Assembly: GCF_030247185.1 (NCBI RefSeq) | Contig: NC_080571.1 | Coordinates: 81,836,525-81,900,524 of the forward strand | Source of the DNA: Malaya genurostris | Taxonomy: Eukaryota > Arthropoda > Insecta > Diptera > Culicidae | Length of the DNA stretch: 64,000 bases | Direction: 5' to 3' | Part shown: one piece after another, positions 1 to 12,815 of the stretch | How the letters are laid out: each line of letters begins with the position of its first letter | How positions within the stretch are numbered: position 1 is the first letter of the stretch | The notes under the pieces: generated by a model | Seen by the model: the letters and a program-made list of their open reading frames with translations, nothing else | Database searches by the model: none | Told to the model about the DNA's origin: nothing | Translations under genes and position numbers: made by a program

Positions 1-1370
1 ACAGGCATGATGCAATCAAGTCGAATCAGAGCTGCAAATTGTCAGTCATGTCAAATGACCTTGACAGACTGACTAAAATCATCCAATCGGTACGGTCAAA
101 GTGTCTGTGAAATGAGATACTCGATAGTTCTATGACCAAGTATCTGTATACTCAGTCAAGGACAGGTGACGCATTTTGTTCCTTCTCTCATTCTTCTATT
201 CCCTGCTGAAATAAACAAATAGAAGAGAGAATTCTTATATCCGTGCAACAACGATATTCTCAGCAAGTCAACAATATATAACATCATGACGATTTTAAAG
301 AAAGGCGACACTTTTATCAATATTACTAGCTGACCCGTCGAACTTCATCTCGCCCGATTTTTTTTGAATTTATGTTTTTGGACAGTAGAATTGTCAAACG
401 TCTTATGCTGTTAATGTATCTTTCCATTATTTTACTGATTACTTGGCTGCGATGAATTCATAAAAAAAAATTAAGAATATGTTAAAAGCTTTTGTTACGC
501 AAAAATTAAGCGAATACACCGATCGCCATATCATCTTTTGAGTCAGTGCATCGAATAGCGATTGTTGATCTCTCTCAAACTATGGTTTCGACATATGGAA
601 TAAAGAGTGAAGCAAAAATAACTAAAATGACTACTTTAAATTGATTCCACAAATTTACAAAAGCTGCCCTCGCGACTTGTAGTTCGTCACTTCTCGCTAG
701 TCTGGTGATATTATTTAATCGTGTTTGATGAATGTTCGTAGCGTGACAATCACAAGAAAAAATTTCGATTACCAATTTAGCGATAAAACTTTATTTTTAC
801 TTTTAATTTATGACTTCTAGTCAGTCAGTAATTATTTAGTAAATTTTTGACATATCAGAGACTCGGATGTTTCGCATCGCTAAGTTCGACTCCTCTGGTA
901 GAAGGTAAAAGTTTAGATACGAGAAACCTTCTTCTTACTTAAATGAACCTTGTTACGTCGAATCTTTCCGCACTTTATCTTCAAATCTTCATATCTTTAT
1001 CTTCTTACTTTCCCTTGAGTACTATGGTTCCACATTTTTCATATTCTTTCTTCTCTCACAATCTCTAGTTAGTTTAATATTGTTAAAAAAACCGGAAGAC
1101 AAAATGAGTAATTCTTGGGCATTCGAAAATTCAAGTTACCATTCTTTTAAATATTGTGTCCATTAACTTTTACATGAACACTGCATTCGTTTAATAGTTT
1201 TATCAATAGTCGGCTCATAAGTCAACACCACATCATTTTGTTTAGTACCCCACTTACAATTAACGAATGGTGGAGTTCGGTACTGCGAATCTATATCAGA
1301 AAGTTTTATATGAAAATAATGTGCAATTCTTCTGTTATAGAGGAGTGAAGATGAGGAGTGATTGTACCAG
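1..1370. other. AT-rich DNA without a recognisable gene
   Basis: I see no ORF with protein-like composition, no terminal repeats and no RNA gene here. A few short reading frames of 60-70 codons exist, but they look like random open frames in AT-rich DNA. The stretch is probably unique intergenic or intronic sequence. Confidence 0.5.
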
Positions 1371-1371
1371 T

Positions 1372-1570
1372 ATTCAGCTTACACGGGAAAAAATCCGTTA
1401 CTGCTGTCATGATTAGAAAATCATGAAACCAATCATTTAAACTTCTCATGAAACTATAAGCAATAAGTCTTCTCCCATGAAAATTAATCATGATCCGGAA
1501 ATGCGTTACTTGAAGAATGTATTTCTTTCAAAACTCGTAACTCCAATTTTCTACCCTATATTACTTTGAA
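1372..1570 (-). repeat. Terminal part of a dispersed DNA element (copy 3 of the CACGGG element)
   Basis: This stretch starts with ACACGGGAAAAAATCCG and is the reverse complement, with scattered mismatches, of the right end of the element at 25131-26171. The similarity runs through the ATCATGATTAGAAAATCATG-like palindromic part and fades after the TTTCTTTCAAAACTCGTAAC segment near 1570. Only one end is present, so it is a truncated copy in the orientation opposite to the 25-kb copy. No coding capacity is visible. Confidence 0.6.
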
Positions 1571-2225
1571 TGTCTACACTGTAGTTATGTCTACACTGTA
1601 TAACTGGTAATCAGTTTTTAAGAATAAACTATAATCATAAATGTTAGACATTTCAAATAAATTTAAAATAAAAATACATACCGGTCATATAATATTTATG
1701 TGCAATTATTTTCATGAAATGAGAAAGAAGGTTACGATTAGCTAGAATATTGCTAATTCGGACATTTGATAGCCTCAATGATTTCTTTTGTAATGGATAA
1801 ATGACAATTTGCATAAAAAAAATTGTAAGAACTCGAACCCGCCACTAACTGCACTGAGTGGTATGAAATACAACTTAGAACGTAACATGAATGAGCAGAA
1901 ATACGTACATGCTCAAACTTTGCACAGCCGGTGCGGGGTTAAGTTTTTAGTTCCACCTCTTTGGTATCATTCCGCAAGAGAACACTCCACAGACAATAGC
2001 CAATCCAATTTTGAATTAGCGAAAATTATATGACACTTGATATGGAGCTGGATATCAGCTTTTAGAGGCATTTTTTAATATTTATAATAAACTCAACAAA
2101 GCTGAAAATAATTTCGGTTTTCAATATTGATGTTTGTCTGGTTTACACGACACAAAAAAAACGAGTTTCAAATATTTTAACATTCGGTTTGAAATTTGGA
2201 AAATCCTCAATTTTTTTAAATTTAT
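1571..2225. other. No gene recognised
   Basis: AT-rich sequence. The longest frame here, 1809-2033 (+), has no recognisable domain and is probably chance. No terminal repeats or structured RNA seen. Confidence 0.45.
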
Positions 2226-2436
2226 TTTTTTACGTTTCGACTCATCGGTTCAGTAGCAGTTTATATTGAACTGCTGAAGCCACCTAGCGGCCTTTTGCAC
2301 CGAAGTGTTAGGTCTTTGCTGAAGTGCCGAAAGAAAGAAACTTGGTTGCCGATTCCTTGTTTATGTTGTACCGATAGGTAGCGCAATGCCAATGCACTGA
2401 TGAGTCGAAGACAAAACTTAAAACTAATAAAACCCC
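2226..2436 (+). repeat. Short repeat with inverted hammerhead-like ends
   Basis: A unit of about 210 bp. Its right end (2393-2430, +) carries GCACTGATGAGTCGAAGAC followed by AAAAC, and its left end (2231-2250) carries the inverse of the same module (TACGTTTCGACTCATCGG). The interior includes GCCACCTAGCGG and AAGTGCCGAAAG, which recur in the copies at 14.9 and 19.7-20.2 kb. Inverted ends fit a MITE-like element; CTGATGAG...GAAAC is also the hammerhead-ribozyme core. The right end here has lost one core base (GAAA read as AAAA). No coding capacity. Confidence 0.55.
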
Positions 2437-2642
2437 TTCTTAATCCACCTAAAGTGTGTGATAATGTCTGTCTCATGCAATTTAAATAGTCAGTCAAGCC
2501 GATTTTGACTGCTTGCAGTCAAACTGCACAAGTTTGTGCAGATAAACTGGCTAATGTAATCGTACCTTAAGACTTTCAAACTCAATGTTTCATCTCCGAG
2601 AAATTTTGTTGCATTAAATCGTTTACATCACATACAACATTA

Positions 2643-3284
2643 ACACATGGATCAATAAGTCCCGAGACTAACAATGGAAACAAAATTTTTTTTGCAACAT
2701 TTTTTTTTATTCATCAACATAATCACCTTTTAGGGTGATACAATGGTTCCAACGTTTTTCCAATTTTTCAATACCATGTTTATAAAAAAATTTATCTTTC
2801 GCTTCAAAATAAGCTTCAGTTTCAGCGATGACCTCCTCATTTGAGCCAAATCTTTTTCCCTGGAGCATTTTTTTAAGATCAGCAAAGAGTCAGTAGTCAC
2901 TGGGGACTAAATCTGGCGAGTATGGGGGGTGGGGAAGCAGATCAAAGCCCAATTCGTTCAATTTTGCCATTGTTTTCATCGACTTGTGGCAGGATGCATT
3001 GTCTTGATGAAAAAGGATTTTTTTCTCTGCATGTGCGCTTGCACGGTGTTTTTACCCATTAAAAAACAATGTTTTATCTAAACACGAAACTCGGTTTTTT
3101 TCCATTTTTTAAACAAACTACAAAACGACTTTACTCCAACCTCGATAACTCAGCTGTTTCTGGTCGGATCGACTTAAAATTTTGACCCGATTCAAGCAAA
3201 GGTTAGTACTCTAGAAAGACGTGGTTACTGGTTTACTACGAGCGCCATCTCTGCTTTTGTCTCGGGACTTATTGATCCATGTGT
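2643..3284 (-). mobile_element. Internally deleted mariner (DD34D) element
   Basis: A 642-bp element flanked on both sides by TA (2641-2642 and 3285-3286), with inverted terminal repeats of about 26 bp beginning ACACATGGATCAATAAGTCC. It reads on the minus strand and holds the start and the C-terminal half of a mariner transposase. It is a sister of the copy at 16022-16936, with a different internal deletion. It cannot mobilise itself but keeps both ends, so it could be moved by a related transposase. Confidence 0.9.
2707..3105 (-). pseudogene. mariner transposase, internally deleted and interrupted
   Basis: The frame opens with the N-terminal start shared with the 16-kb copy, then a deletion joins the beginning of the helix-turn-helix region directly to the catalytic core. 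The second catalytic aspartate is present in FHQDNASCHKS and the third in PYSPDLVPSDY, with 34 residues between them, which defines a true mariner (DD34D). A stop codon follows at the position normally occupied by W in SDYWLF. The C-terminus ends in GDYVDE. The first catalytic D and the region around WVPRLL are missing, so the protein would be inactive. Confidence 0.85.
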
Positions 3285-3286
3285 TA

Positions 3287-5640
3287 CATCTCTCGAACCA
3301 GAAATGTTAGCCATAACCCTTCCACAATTAAATAGCAACAATTCCACAATTAAATAGCAACTTCAAAACGAGCTTTGAAAGTGTACACTCTGAAAAACCC
3401 TCACTTCAATGCTACGTGAAAACGTATGTGAGTTTTTTATACATAAAACTTTTCTTGTAATACGTATGTGAAGTATAAGTGACACATAATGAACTCATGA
3501 ACTCTTAGTTCACATTTGTATCACGTAATCCTCACGTGATTTTTTTTGTAGATTCTATAGAATAATTTTGTGAAATTTACACGAAGTTCATTTAAATTGT
3601 ACTCCAAAATTACTCTCAACTGATCTTACTTTTTAACCAGAATTTTATGTAATAGTTACAATTTTTTCATGTAATTGTTACTAAGTTCTAGATTGAATCT
3701 TGATAATGCACATTGGTATTAAAAACTAATAAATTACATATGTGCTTTCGTTAATCCACAGATAGAATTATTTCAGATTAGTATGATTCTACGGGTTGAG
3801 ATGCATGTACTGCGATTGACGACAATTTTCGATGTACAGATTCCTTAGAAGATTGATGTGCTGGAAGACAATCTAGGGGATTTGCCTTTTGAACTGTAGA
3901 GAAGAAAAATTGAGTTGTGTTTCAGTTTCGTAATTTTCGTACACAGAATTCGCGTAATACCGATTGGCCATGCAAATAAGTTGTTGGTTTCGTAGAGCTA
4001 AGCCAGTTTCGGTTTCACTCGAATGAATTCGAACGCGACTCGTTTGCCACAAAATATTCAAATACGAATAGACAAAATGCCGTGGTTTCAATTCGTCAGT
4101 TTAATGTTGCGAATCAACCGTTCGAACACATTGAAAAAAGTTTAATCGAGTTCAAAAAAAAAAATATATTTTCGAATCTAAAGGAGAATTGCAATCGAAT
4201 CATAAATTTGTGTTTTGAATAAAGCATTTAGAAAGCGTAGCAGTCATAGTAAAATGCTGTTTTTTTTCTTTCTTGCAAGCCTTCAAATATATGCGCAGTT
4301 CCAAGTATTCACTCATCAAATTCTACATCTATTAGGTACCTTATGGAAAATACGCCATGGGTAAACATGCTTTATTTTAAATAAAATGCATGATTTTACC
4401 AATGTAATAAATATGTAGACTATCGAAAACATGACAAATTGCAAGCAAAATGCAACATATTTTTCGCAGATACTATTGATCAGCGCGGTAGAATTTCATT
4501 TTCAATCGGATAATATAATCTGAAAATGAGATTTATGGTCACTGACCGTCAGCATATCCCTACTAATTCATTTGACTTTTACTGCCATTTTCAAGTGAAG
4601 CTCTCAGAATTAATCGTTAGTTGAATAATCGTATCTAGTCATTTGAAGTTTCGCTTGTTCAGTTTCAAGTGCCAAGTAGTTCAGCTACTTCATTGTCTTC
4701 ACTCCTGGTAGTAAGCAAGTTCGAATGAATAGAATTATAAAGGAAGTAAAGTATTAAAAATGAAAACTGAAGGAGGAAACAATTAATTTATGTGTATTCT
4801 GTAATAAATATTTCAGCTATCTGGTTTGTCTTTGATCTATTATCATAAACCAATTCGACTGTTTACATGAACCTCATTTGAAGACCGCTCTCACGCTATT
4901 GAAAGAGATATTTTGTTACTTCAAGAGATCAACTGACGGTGGATAAATGAGCTTTGATTTGAAGAGAATCGATTGAATAACTGAATGCTGCCGGTTCGGT
5001 ACGTCAGCGAACGTTGTGTGTGTTAGAGTGTGAAGTTTACCGCAGTAGAGAGATCGTCAATGTGTTCCACATTCAGTTTCAATTGAATTGAATGAAATTT
5101 TACTTCACTGCTACAGATCGGGCTGCTATTTTCAATGCTTTTGTTTGAAATTCAATTCCAAAATTTTATTTACTGACGTGAATAAAATTGATCTTGAGTA
5201 CGATATTAATTTATTATGTTGCATTTGCCACATCTTTGATGCTTGGAATCTTCCTAGAAAATTACCTACGATGCCGACCCTTCTTTTGCACAAGGAACAC
5301 GTTCGTACACATTCGAATGGCTTGTTCGCATTCGTTCGAAAAAATGCGTTCGTCGAATAGTCGATACGGGCGTAAACAAGCATGATGATACAAAATCAGC
5401 GAAAAAAAACAAGTCAAATAACAAATATTTTTAATTAAAACTTAAGCCTGTTCCAGAACTGATGGTTTCAAGTTAGATTGACGTTGTTCTTATGCATGTA
5501 CGATTTTTGAAAGTGTGATTGATTCGAACGTAAGCGGTAATACGAATTTGGCACACTTTCGAACGTATCGCATACGGCCGCATACAAGAATGAGGGTGAT
5601 AACATTAACTTTACGTTCGCCTCACGGTTTATGTTTGGTG
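3287..5640. other. No gene recognised; small tandem duplication
   Basis: Mostly unique AT-rich DNA. Around 3316-3362 the segment CCACAATTAAATAGCAAC occurs twice in tandem. The motif ACGTATGTGA also recurs at about 3423 and 3463. Short open frames (3873-4091, 5088-5385) have no recognisable domain and overlap each other on both strands, which argues against coding. No element boundaries seen. Confidence 0.45.
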
Positions 5641-5659
5641 ACATTAGCAGTTCAATATG

Positions 5660-5715
5660 AATGGCTAATGCCCTGATGAGTAGAAGACGAAACGTAAAAA
5701 TAAGAAAAAGTGACA
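5660..5715 (+). repeat. Solo end of the hammerhead-like repeat family
   Basis: CTGATGA (5674-5680), a GTAGAAGAC segment, then GAAAC (5690-5694), followed by GTAAAAATAAGAAAA. The downstream stretch and the following TGCACTTGGCACAAAC match the copy at 20.1 kb, so the shared unit extends about 40 bp beyond the core. No inverted partner is obvious upstream within 300 bp. This copy retains both CTGATGA and GAAAC intact. Confidence 0.55.
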
Positions 5716-6306
5716 TGCACTTGGCACAAACATCTAATTGAATAAAACTTAGATGACGTGCTAGATAAAATTAAGTTTTATACTTTTGGGAGTCGTTGAT
5801 AGAAAATATTTTATGCTCTACGCACATTATTTGATCTTTAGAAAATTTAGCTTTCAGGTTCAAAACGAATTTCGCTGTGCTACAATATCTTGCTATTCAC
5901 TTGCGTAAAGAAGTTCAAAACCTGCAAAAACCGGTCATTTCTTCGTCTGAAAAAATTATCAATGATTAATGCTTTCAGCTGGTGGATAAAAAAGAAAGCA
6001 AATGCTGAGCTATCCAGCCAGATCTGCTGGACGTTGGCGAGATTTTAAATCCAGTCATCAAAATAAATTTTGCCCTCAGCTGCTGTGTCGTAAACCCGTA
6101 AGAACATCCTGTTGAGTTCGGTAAGTGAAATTTGCATTTTTCCTTCAATTACACGGCGCCACAGCGACATAAACCGGCACCGTAAATATTCTGCCTGCAT
6201 TGCATGACTAAATCCCAAACGACGGAAACCTTGACATTGAAAGGTTCGTGATAAACGATCGATCGGACGCGGACACGGTTGCCTTCCGGCTCCCGCGGAA
6301 CGGTAA

Positions 6307-6565
6307 TCACTTGCTACTTTCGGCCACCAAGTAGCATCCTGGAAGTAAAAAAACATCAGCTTTATTTCGTTGCATTTCCAGCCGGAGTACCGTAGGGCAG
6401 CAGCTCCCCGTGTCTGAATCTGGTCTGGCTGCTGGATTGAAATGATTGAAAGTAAAATTAGCACCACCAGCAGCAAGCAATACTTCCAATCGCGATGCCT
6501 GAGATAAGACGAATTCTCGGCCTACCGGTTCCTCCGGTTTCGGATCTTGGGCCGGTTGCGTTAAG
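6307..6565 (-). other. Weak candidate host exon (unassigned)
   Basis: A region of higher GC than its surroundings is open on the minus strand for about 86 codons (containing SRLEVLLAAGGANF and PTVLRLEMQRNKADVFLL). Just downstream on the same strand lies a good-looking splice acceptor: a pyrimidine run ending TTTTTTTACTTCCAG at about 6343. A 50-codon frame on the opposite strand starts near 6494. I recognise no domain on either strand. It could be an exon, a UTR, or a GC-rich conserved non-coding stretch, and no conservation evidence is available here. Confidence 0.15.
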
Positions 6566-6599
6566 CTTCGTTATGAAACAATATTTCAACCTGTTCACT

Positions 6600-9500
6600 C
6601 GGGGTTCGCCGAAAGCTGAAATCTGGAAGAATATTTATCTAAGGAAAAGGAAGTAATGCGCACCATAAATCATGCTGCTCGAAGATTCCACAGGTTTTGA
6701 AGAAGTTTTTGGATGGCAGTAGATTAATTGATGCGATGAACAATTTGTTTCTGAAGAAGCGATTGTAAAATATACAAATTTTATTGTTCTTATAAAGCCT
6801 GACCGAGTTGCAATTCGTTTACATTAGCGTCGTTATTTTCCTTGCTCCTTTTTGTTTTCACCTTGCGTAGATCGCCGAGAATTCCGAAGAACGTCTAGTC
6901 AGATTAATAAGAAGATATTTCCGAAGTCACCATATCAATTCTAGGAATCATGTTCTATGCAAAATTCAAGATTCATGGGAAACTTTTGCATCTGTTCGAA
7001 AAGGCTGACCGGTAACAGAAATCAAACAGTGACCCTGTGATAAATCATTCCTAATTAACTGGTGTTGGAATAAGTTATCAACGTCCAAACTAAAATTGAC
7101 TGTAGCCTGCCCTAGCAAAGGATTAGGATGATCGATCGCCTATCCGGCTGTGTGCACTCCTTTCGTTCCTAGTTCGATTTTTTTTTCGTTGTCTATCGTG
7201 GCCAAATATATTGCTTCCTTTACCTGCATCGCACTAACATAAATCTAAAGGATGTGCTCCTGGGAAAGATTCCACACTTACTTACGAGCTAGTTTCGATA
7301 GTTGAAGTGTGTTGTTGACTCGTCCTAATGGCTCAAAAACATCACGAAGTATCGATAAAGGTTCCGCTACACGCGCTCCCGAATGTCGTTAGCAACAGTG
7401 AAAAGAAATATTTTATCCGAGCAATTGAAATCCGTTCAAACGGGATTCTCAAATGGTCTCGTTATCTTCCTTAAATAAGCGTTTAACCCTTTGCCTGCCG
7501 GTTTGTCGCATGTCTCAAAATGGCATTGCAGCCGCACTAAATTGCACTTAAAACGTGCGTCGGAGACAAGTGCTCCATCCTTTTTGTGCGTCACGCAAAG
7601 AGAGGGTACCGCACCGAAGGGACAAATAGCTTTTATCCTAGGTACTAGATATATTGCATAGAGCTGCCGCGCAACTCGTATGTGTCAAAACCGATGCTCA
7701 ACCAATATTTATGGGTATTGTTTTAAGTTTTGTTTCTTCTTCAGCGAAGAAGGCTTGTACAAACAGAGTTATCACATCGAGTGTAGTTTGTTTCACTTGA
7801 AGTGGATTCATTATATGACACAGCGTGAAATCTAGTACCCATGTCGCTGCATATATCTATGGTTACGATCAGTATCCTGGTAGAATTTAATTGTAGGGAG
7901 CTCGAACATGGTAAATTAAATTGGAATCATACATATTCGTGTTTGTTTAATTGATCTTTCTCACTGAATAATTAATTGCTGGAAGCAATCAAACTATTAT
8001 GACAAAGACCATATAAAAAATTCATTTATATGAATTGCATTCGTGTCAGCGCTCTAACACGAAGACCAGTTTACCTCTATTTGGTTCATTGATCAATTTC
8101 ATGAAACCAAAATACGAATGGACTTGCGCCTAACTGGTTGCACTTCAAGGGAATATGCGCGAAATACCAAACCAAACCCGAGTAAAGTCTAACATCAAAA
8201 TTTGAACAAATTGATATTTGATTATGGTAGCAACATCAGATTGAAATCCTAATATGATATAGGCTCATCAAATTTTCAATTAATATCACATTGTGTTATC
8301 ATTTTGCTGTTTAAAGGCAAAAGTTTTGTGAAACTCAAAAAATGAAAATATTAAAATCAACAACTTAGTGAATCCATTGGAATAGAGTAAATGTCAAATG
8401 GCAGCACAAAAATACAAAGTTAAGTTTCAATGGAAGAATTATTGTTTCAATCCTTTGTTGCATTTTACAAAAATGCTTTGACATCCTGCCAGGATCTTGC
8501 AGTTGACCGCAACCATAACCGCGAATGAACGATTTTTTTCAACATTTTTTCAACTTTTACGCAAATAATGCTCTTTCTTTTTAACCACGAGAATATTGGT
8601 GTCAAACCACACGTCTGTGAGGCATTAGATAAGTTGGCGATCATCGTTACCACGTTTGTCTGAAGCAGGTCAATCTGAATAGTGGCTTTGGTATTCCCAT
8701 CTCGCTGATCGTCTGCCGTAGAAGCTTATTTCAGAATTTGATATGAGAAATATATTTGACGTCATCGATTTCCTTCTAGATGCGTTAAGTATCCGATCCT
8801 GTAACAATTTTTGCGTTTAGTTAAAAAAAAATGTTTCGATATTTGTAATCATACGACGTTGCGAAGTTCATTCAAAAGTTTTTAGACCATTATTTTCAGT
8901 GCATCCAGAAATCGGGGACCTGGATGGCGAAAATAATCTACTCGCCAAAGCCGTTCTGGAAATATCCATAACTTTATATCCAACAGTATGAAAAAATTAA
9001 TTGTTTACGAAGTTCGAACATCGAATATTGAATGTCTCAGATTTCAGAACCAAGAGCTAATTCTTAATAATACTTTAGTGGCCACCAAGAAAATATATGT
9101 TTAATTTGTCTATTCCTAGACTACCACAAACTGTGTCGAAGACACTCTTTAAAACAATTCGCATTCCTAGTTATAAATGCTTAGAACTTCAAATACTCAC
9201 TAACGCTAGATACTATGAGAAGTATTTTATCAATCATCTAATAGACCTTGGAACTTTAATACACTTTTTCAAAGAAACTTCATAATTTTGAGTCACAGGA
9301 CTAATTCTGCATCAAATGATCGTAAATTATAAGAAAGAACTAAATAAACTGAAGAAATTCTGGTTCTATCTGTGGTCAGATATAATCGTTCATTGTCCCA
9401 AATAGTCGAAAGAACAAATTGTCTGGGATACCTTTTTGTCGGATTCACGTTCCCTGTGCTGTAGAAGACTTCACTGCAAAACGTTCGGTCTTCAGAGCCT

Positions 9501-10070
9501 CTAAATTCGTATTTCAAAGTGATTACATGTGCGAGTTGTTTGAGATCAAGTAGATAACTCAATTTAATGTTATAATGTTTGAATGCTACATCTTTGGATA
9601 TGAGAAGGACAAAGAGAACATTTTTATACTGTGCTCAAATAGCCACACTGCTATTCACGGTGGATGCGGGATGGAAGCGACGCAACGAGTGTGCACTGAC
9701 AGACACTACCTGCATACAACTTTGTGAAATAACACTACTTGTCATATAACCGAACATTTTCCATCTCCTGATAGCTAGCACTTACAGTCCATAGCAATCG
9801 CAAAAAGTTCGCATTCCAAAACACCTAAGTTCGAAACCGGGATTCTCTCCGCGGTAGTGTAAAGATTGCATGAAAACTTTTTTCTTGATTGCGACTAATA
9901 TGGAGATTGTATAAAATCTTTTTTCTTGCTTGCGAGTAATATCGCCTAAATGTATACTATCCCGGACCTTTTTTGGCTGTTCTATTTTTAAATTATGCTC
10001 GTAACGTGTCATTTCGAGAAAATCTACATCATATTAAATTTTCAATGTGCTTTCACTAAGAGCAAAACTA
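6600..10070. other. No gene recognised
   Basis: Apparently unique sequence. The part at about 7480-7720 is more GC-rich and could be a conserved non-coding element, but nothing specific is recognised. Near 9860-9950 two imperfect tandem copies of about 41 bp share CTTTTTTCTTG and GCGA(C/G)TAATAT. Open frames here (8465-8653, 9293-9562, 9782-10012, all minus) have no domain signature. Confidence 0.4.
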
Positions 10071-10074
10071 GTTT

Positions 10075-11215
10075 CCAGTTTGATGTCACACAGCATTTTT
10101 TTTGCTTTCAATTTTGATCTTTTAACACTCCAAATACCAAGCCTGAAAAAAGTTGGAACGGTAACTTTGAGCTGTCATAGCTCAGCTGTTTTTCAACGAA
10201 CCTCAATAAATTTTACACCCTCGAATTTTGTGAAGTTCGTAGATTGATTAAAAAACTTTGTAGGAGTTGATTGGTAAAGAAAAATCAATGAAAATTTGAT
10301 TTTTCCCGTTCCAAGTTTTTTTCACGCGCCCAATATGCCCTATCTGCTTTCCAATTTTCTTTCCTGTGGCATAAACGTCGCATAGAAAATATTGAATACT
10401 TCAACTTTACCGAGTCATAACTTTGTTGTTAGTAAACCGATCTTCAAAATTTGTTCACCATTGGAAAGGTACTACTTCCACAAATAGAATGCACTGAAAA
10501 AAACTAAAAATAGGGTTGTCTACCCAAAGTTATAATGAAAACTGTACATAGATGACCTTAGAAAAGATGAAACTTTTTACAATGATCGTAAATATCTCGA
10601 AATTCAAAGCGATGACTAATATATTTTTATACATCATTCGATTGCTAGTGATACCAGCTACAATTTTCGCTCAACTACCATTCCTGCACAATCAAAAGAA
10701 AACATTAAAAAATCGATAAATTTATAAATATATATGAATTTTTCATTTTTTTTTCACATGTTTGTATATAACTCAAAAATTAAAGCGATGACATATACAT
10801 TTTTTTGATTCAAAATATTGGAATCATTACCAATGTATTGATGAACAAAATTATATATCCGTTCAAAGAAGCTCAAGAAATTTGGTACAAATACAGAGAA
10901 TTTCTATTATTGGGAAAATTTTGCAAAAAAAAAACAAATCAAAACTTTGAAATTTTATGACATATATTTTTTTATTATTTTAGTTGGAAATTTATTATGA
11001 ACAAAATTTACAAGAAAACTGAAACTTGGATTTCACTGATAATCTTAAAAATTTTGGTAAATATACCTAAACTCTAAAAATAATTATGGAATTGGACAAA
11101 AGATCTAAACAATTTTCATGCCCAACCCAAACGGAATTGATAACTACTAAAATTAGGTTTTTTTGTTTTAGATTTTCCATAAATCTCAAAAAATCGGTAG
11201 AAGATAGGAAATTTC
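10075..11215 (+). repeat. Left inverted arm
   Basis: Arm of about 1.14 kb, inverted relative to 13543-14755. It contains no credible ORF. Outer similarity begins near AGTTTGATGTCACACAG and inner similarity stops near AATTTCAAAATTTCG. Confidence 0.75.
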
Positions 11216-11849
11216 AAAATTTCGAAAAATATATTGCTTTCCAACGTTTCTGCAAATCGAAGTGAAAATATTGGAATCCGTTTTGATTTCATCTGTTTGA
11301 AAGAGACGTAGAATTTGTTTTTCATTAATAAAATAAATTTTGTGACAACACAAAAATATAAAATTATTTTAATGGCTTTGTACAATAAGAAATAGAACGT
11401 AGAACTATATGAATTTCATATACTAACCCATGGCAAAAGAAACCAACTACAATTAAAAAAAAAAATATTGCTTGATTTTTGTTTTACAAGCAATTAAGAA
11501 CAAAAACATATATCTTAAATTTTTCGCTATCCTAAACGACTTCAATTATAATCGATAGAATAATAACATTTAAATATCACAAACTTAGAATTATTTCGGA
11601 ATGTATAGAATTCGAAAATTATATGAATTTTCTATTACTAAACAATTCAGAAAAAATATAATTCCGAATTTAGCACAAAAAAGCACACGAAATTAAGTAA
11701 AACTTTTTTTTATCCACCTAGTTGTGTAATGATGCCTTTCTCATATCTCTCTTATTCATATATAAAAAATGTATTCTTCAAACAGTTTTGTTTGATTTTT
11801 GAAAAACATGAAAGCTAGTGCATGAACTAGTGTAACCTACAAAATGAAA

Positions 11850-12058
11850 AAGCAATGTCCTGACATTACATTCCATTTGTGGAATTTGGCCTTTCTGTTT
11901 CAACAGACTTCGCAGCCGATTCTTAGTGTACAGAGTCATTGCTTGGCTAGTACTATGGATCCTACTGACACTATGAATCCTTCCAGGTCGGGGCTCGAAC
12001 ATACGACAACTGGCTTGTAAAAGACCAGTGCCCTATACCCTGAACCGCCAACCCGGGA
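11850..12058 (-). mobile_element. tRNA-derived SINE with 14-bp target duplication
   Basis: The element reads on the minus strand. Its head resembles a tRNA: GTTGGCGGTTCAGGGTATAG in A-box position and GTTCGAGCCCC as a B-box about 45 bases later, both features of an RNA polymerase III internal promoter. The body includes the CTTCGCAGCCGATTCTTAGT segment. It is flanked by the perfect direct repeat CCTACAAAATGAAA at 11836-11849 and 12059-12072, the hallmark of LINE-assisted retrotransposition. It lies in the core of the long-arm structure and so inserted after that core formed. It is similar in design to the Feilai-type SINEs of mosquitoes; I cannot assign a family name. Confidence 0.85.
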
Positions 12059-12440
12059 CCTACAAAATGAAACAGTTCTCAAATCGGTTAGGCCATCTTT
12101 CTCAGTGAAGTGAGTTCCACTATTTCAGGTACTTATGAAACTGGAATCGCCCCGAATATTAGCTATGCAGCAGCCTTTGCGATAAGCACCAACCAACCAA
12201 TCTATTTGCAGCTTACAGTTGTCTTCGTCTCGAAAAAACAACCTCTTCGTTTGAATGCTTTTTACACCTATGTTATCATAACTAATTGGCTCAAGTGGCA
12301 TGTTCCGCTAGTTATTTGGAGATTCGTGCCTTGCCGTAGCTTCTCAGGGATGGGAATGGAAGGATAAAAAGAACATGGAAGGGAATTGGGAATTGGGTGA
12401 GGTGGGAAAACAGCACAAAACATAAAGAAATAAATCGTCC

Positions 12441-12566
12441 TGCATCCCCGAAAGGATGCTGAACGATCTGCAGGTGCCAAAATGCGGTTGATAAAACCTC
12501 CAACCACCGAGAGGCCTTAGAGATTTAACAAAAGCGACACCACTCTGCATTCCCCGAAGAATGCAG
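12441..12566 (+). other. Two hairpins with a compensatory base-pair difference
   Basis: Hairpin 1: GCATCC (12442-12447), loop CCGAAA, GGATGC (12454-12459). Hairpin 2: CTGCATTC (12545-12552), loop CCCGAA, GAATGCAG (12559-12566). Both are followed by GAACGAT. The C-G pair of the first stem is a T-A pair in the second, so pairing is kept although the bases differ. About 85 bp separate them. Function unknown; no ORF with a known domain spans them. Confidence 0.5.
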
Positions 12567-12815
12567 AACGATTTCTTCCCGAATATGCACTTGAATTAAT
12601 TTAACACTTTAGAACAAAAATACCTTATTTTCTTATATAGTTAATAAATGACTTACATGATACGAATATTTTTCAAAGAAAAAACTCAATGTTTGAACAT
12701 ATTTTAAAATTTTTTTTAAAAATATCTCCTCCGCCTTTTTTATAAACATGCTCGAAAATATTTTGTTTCAAGCACAAGAAACGGATTTTTTTCGTTTGCA
12801 TCAATGTTAGATATA

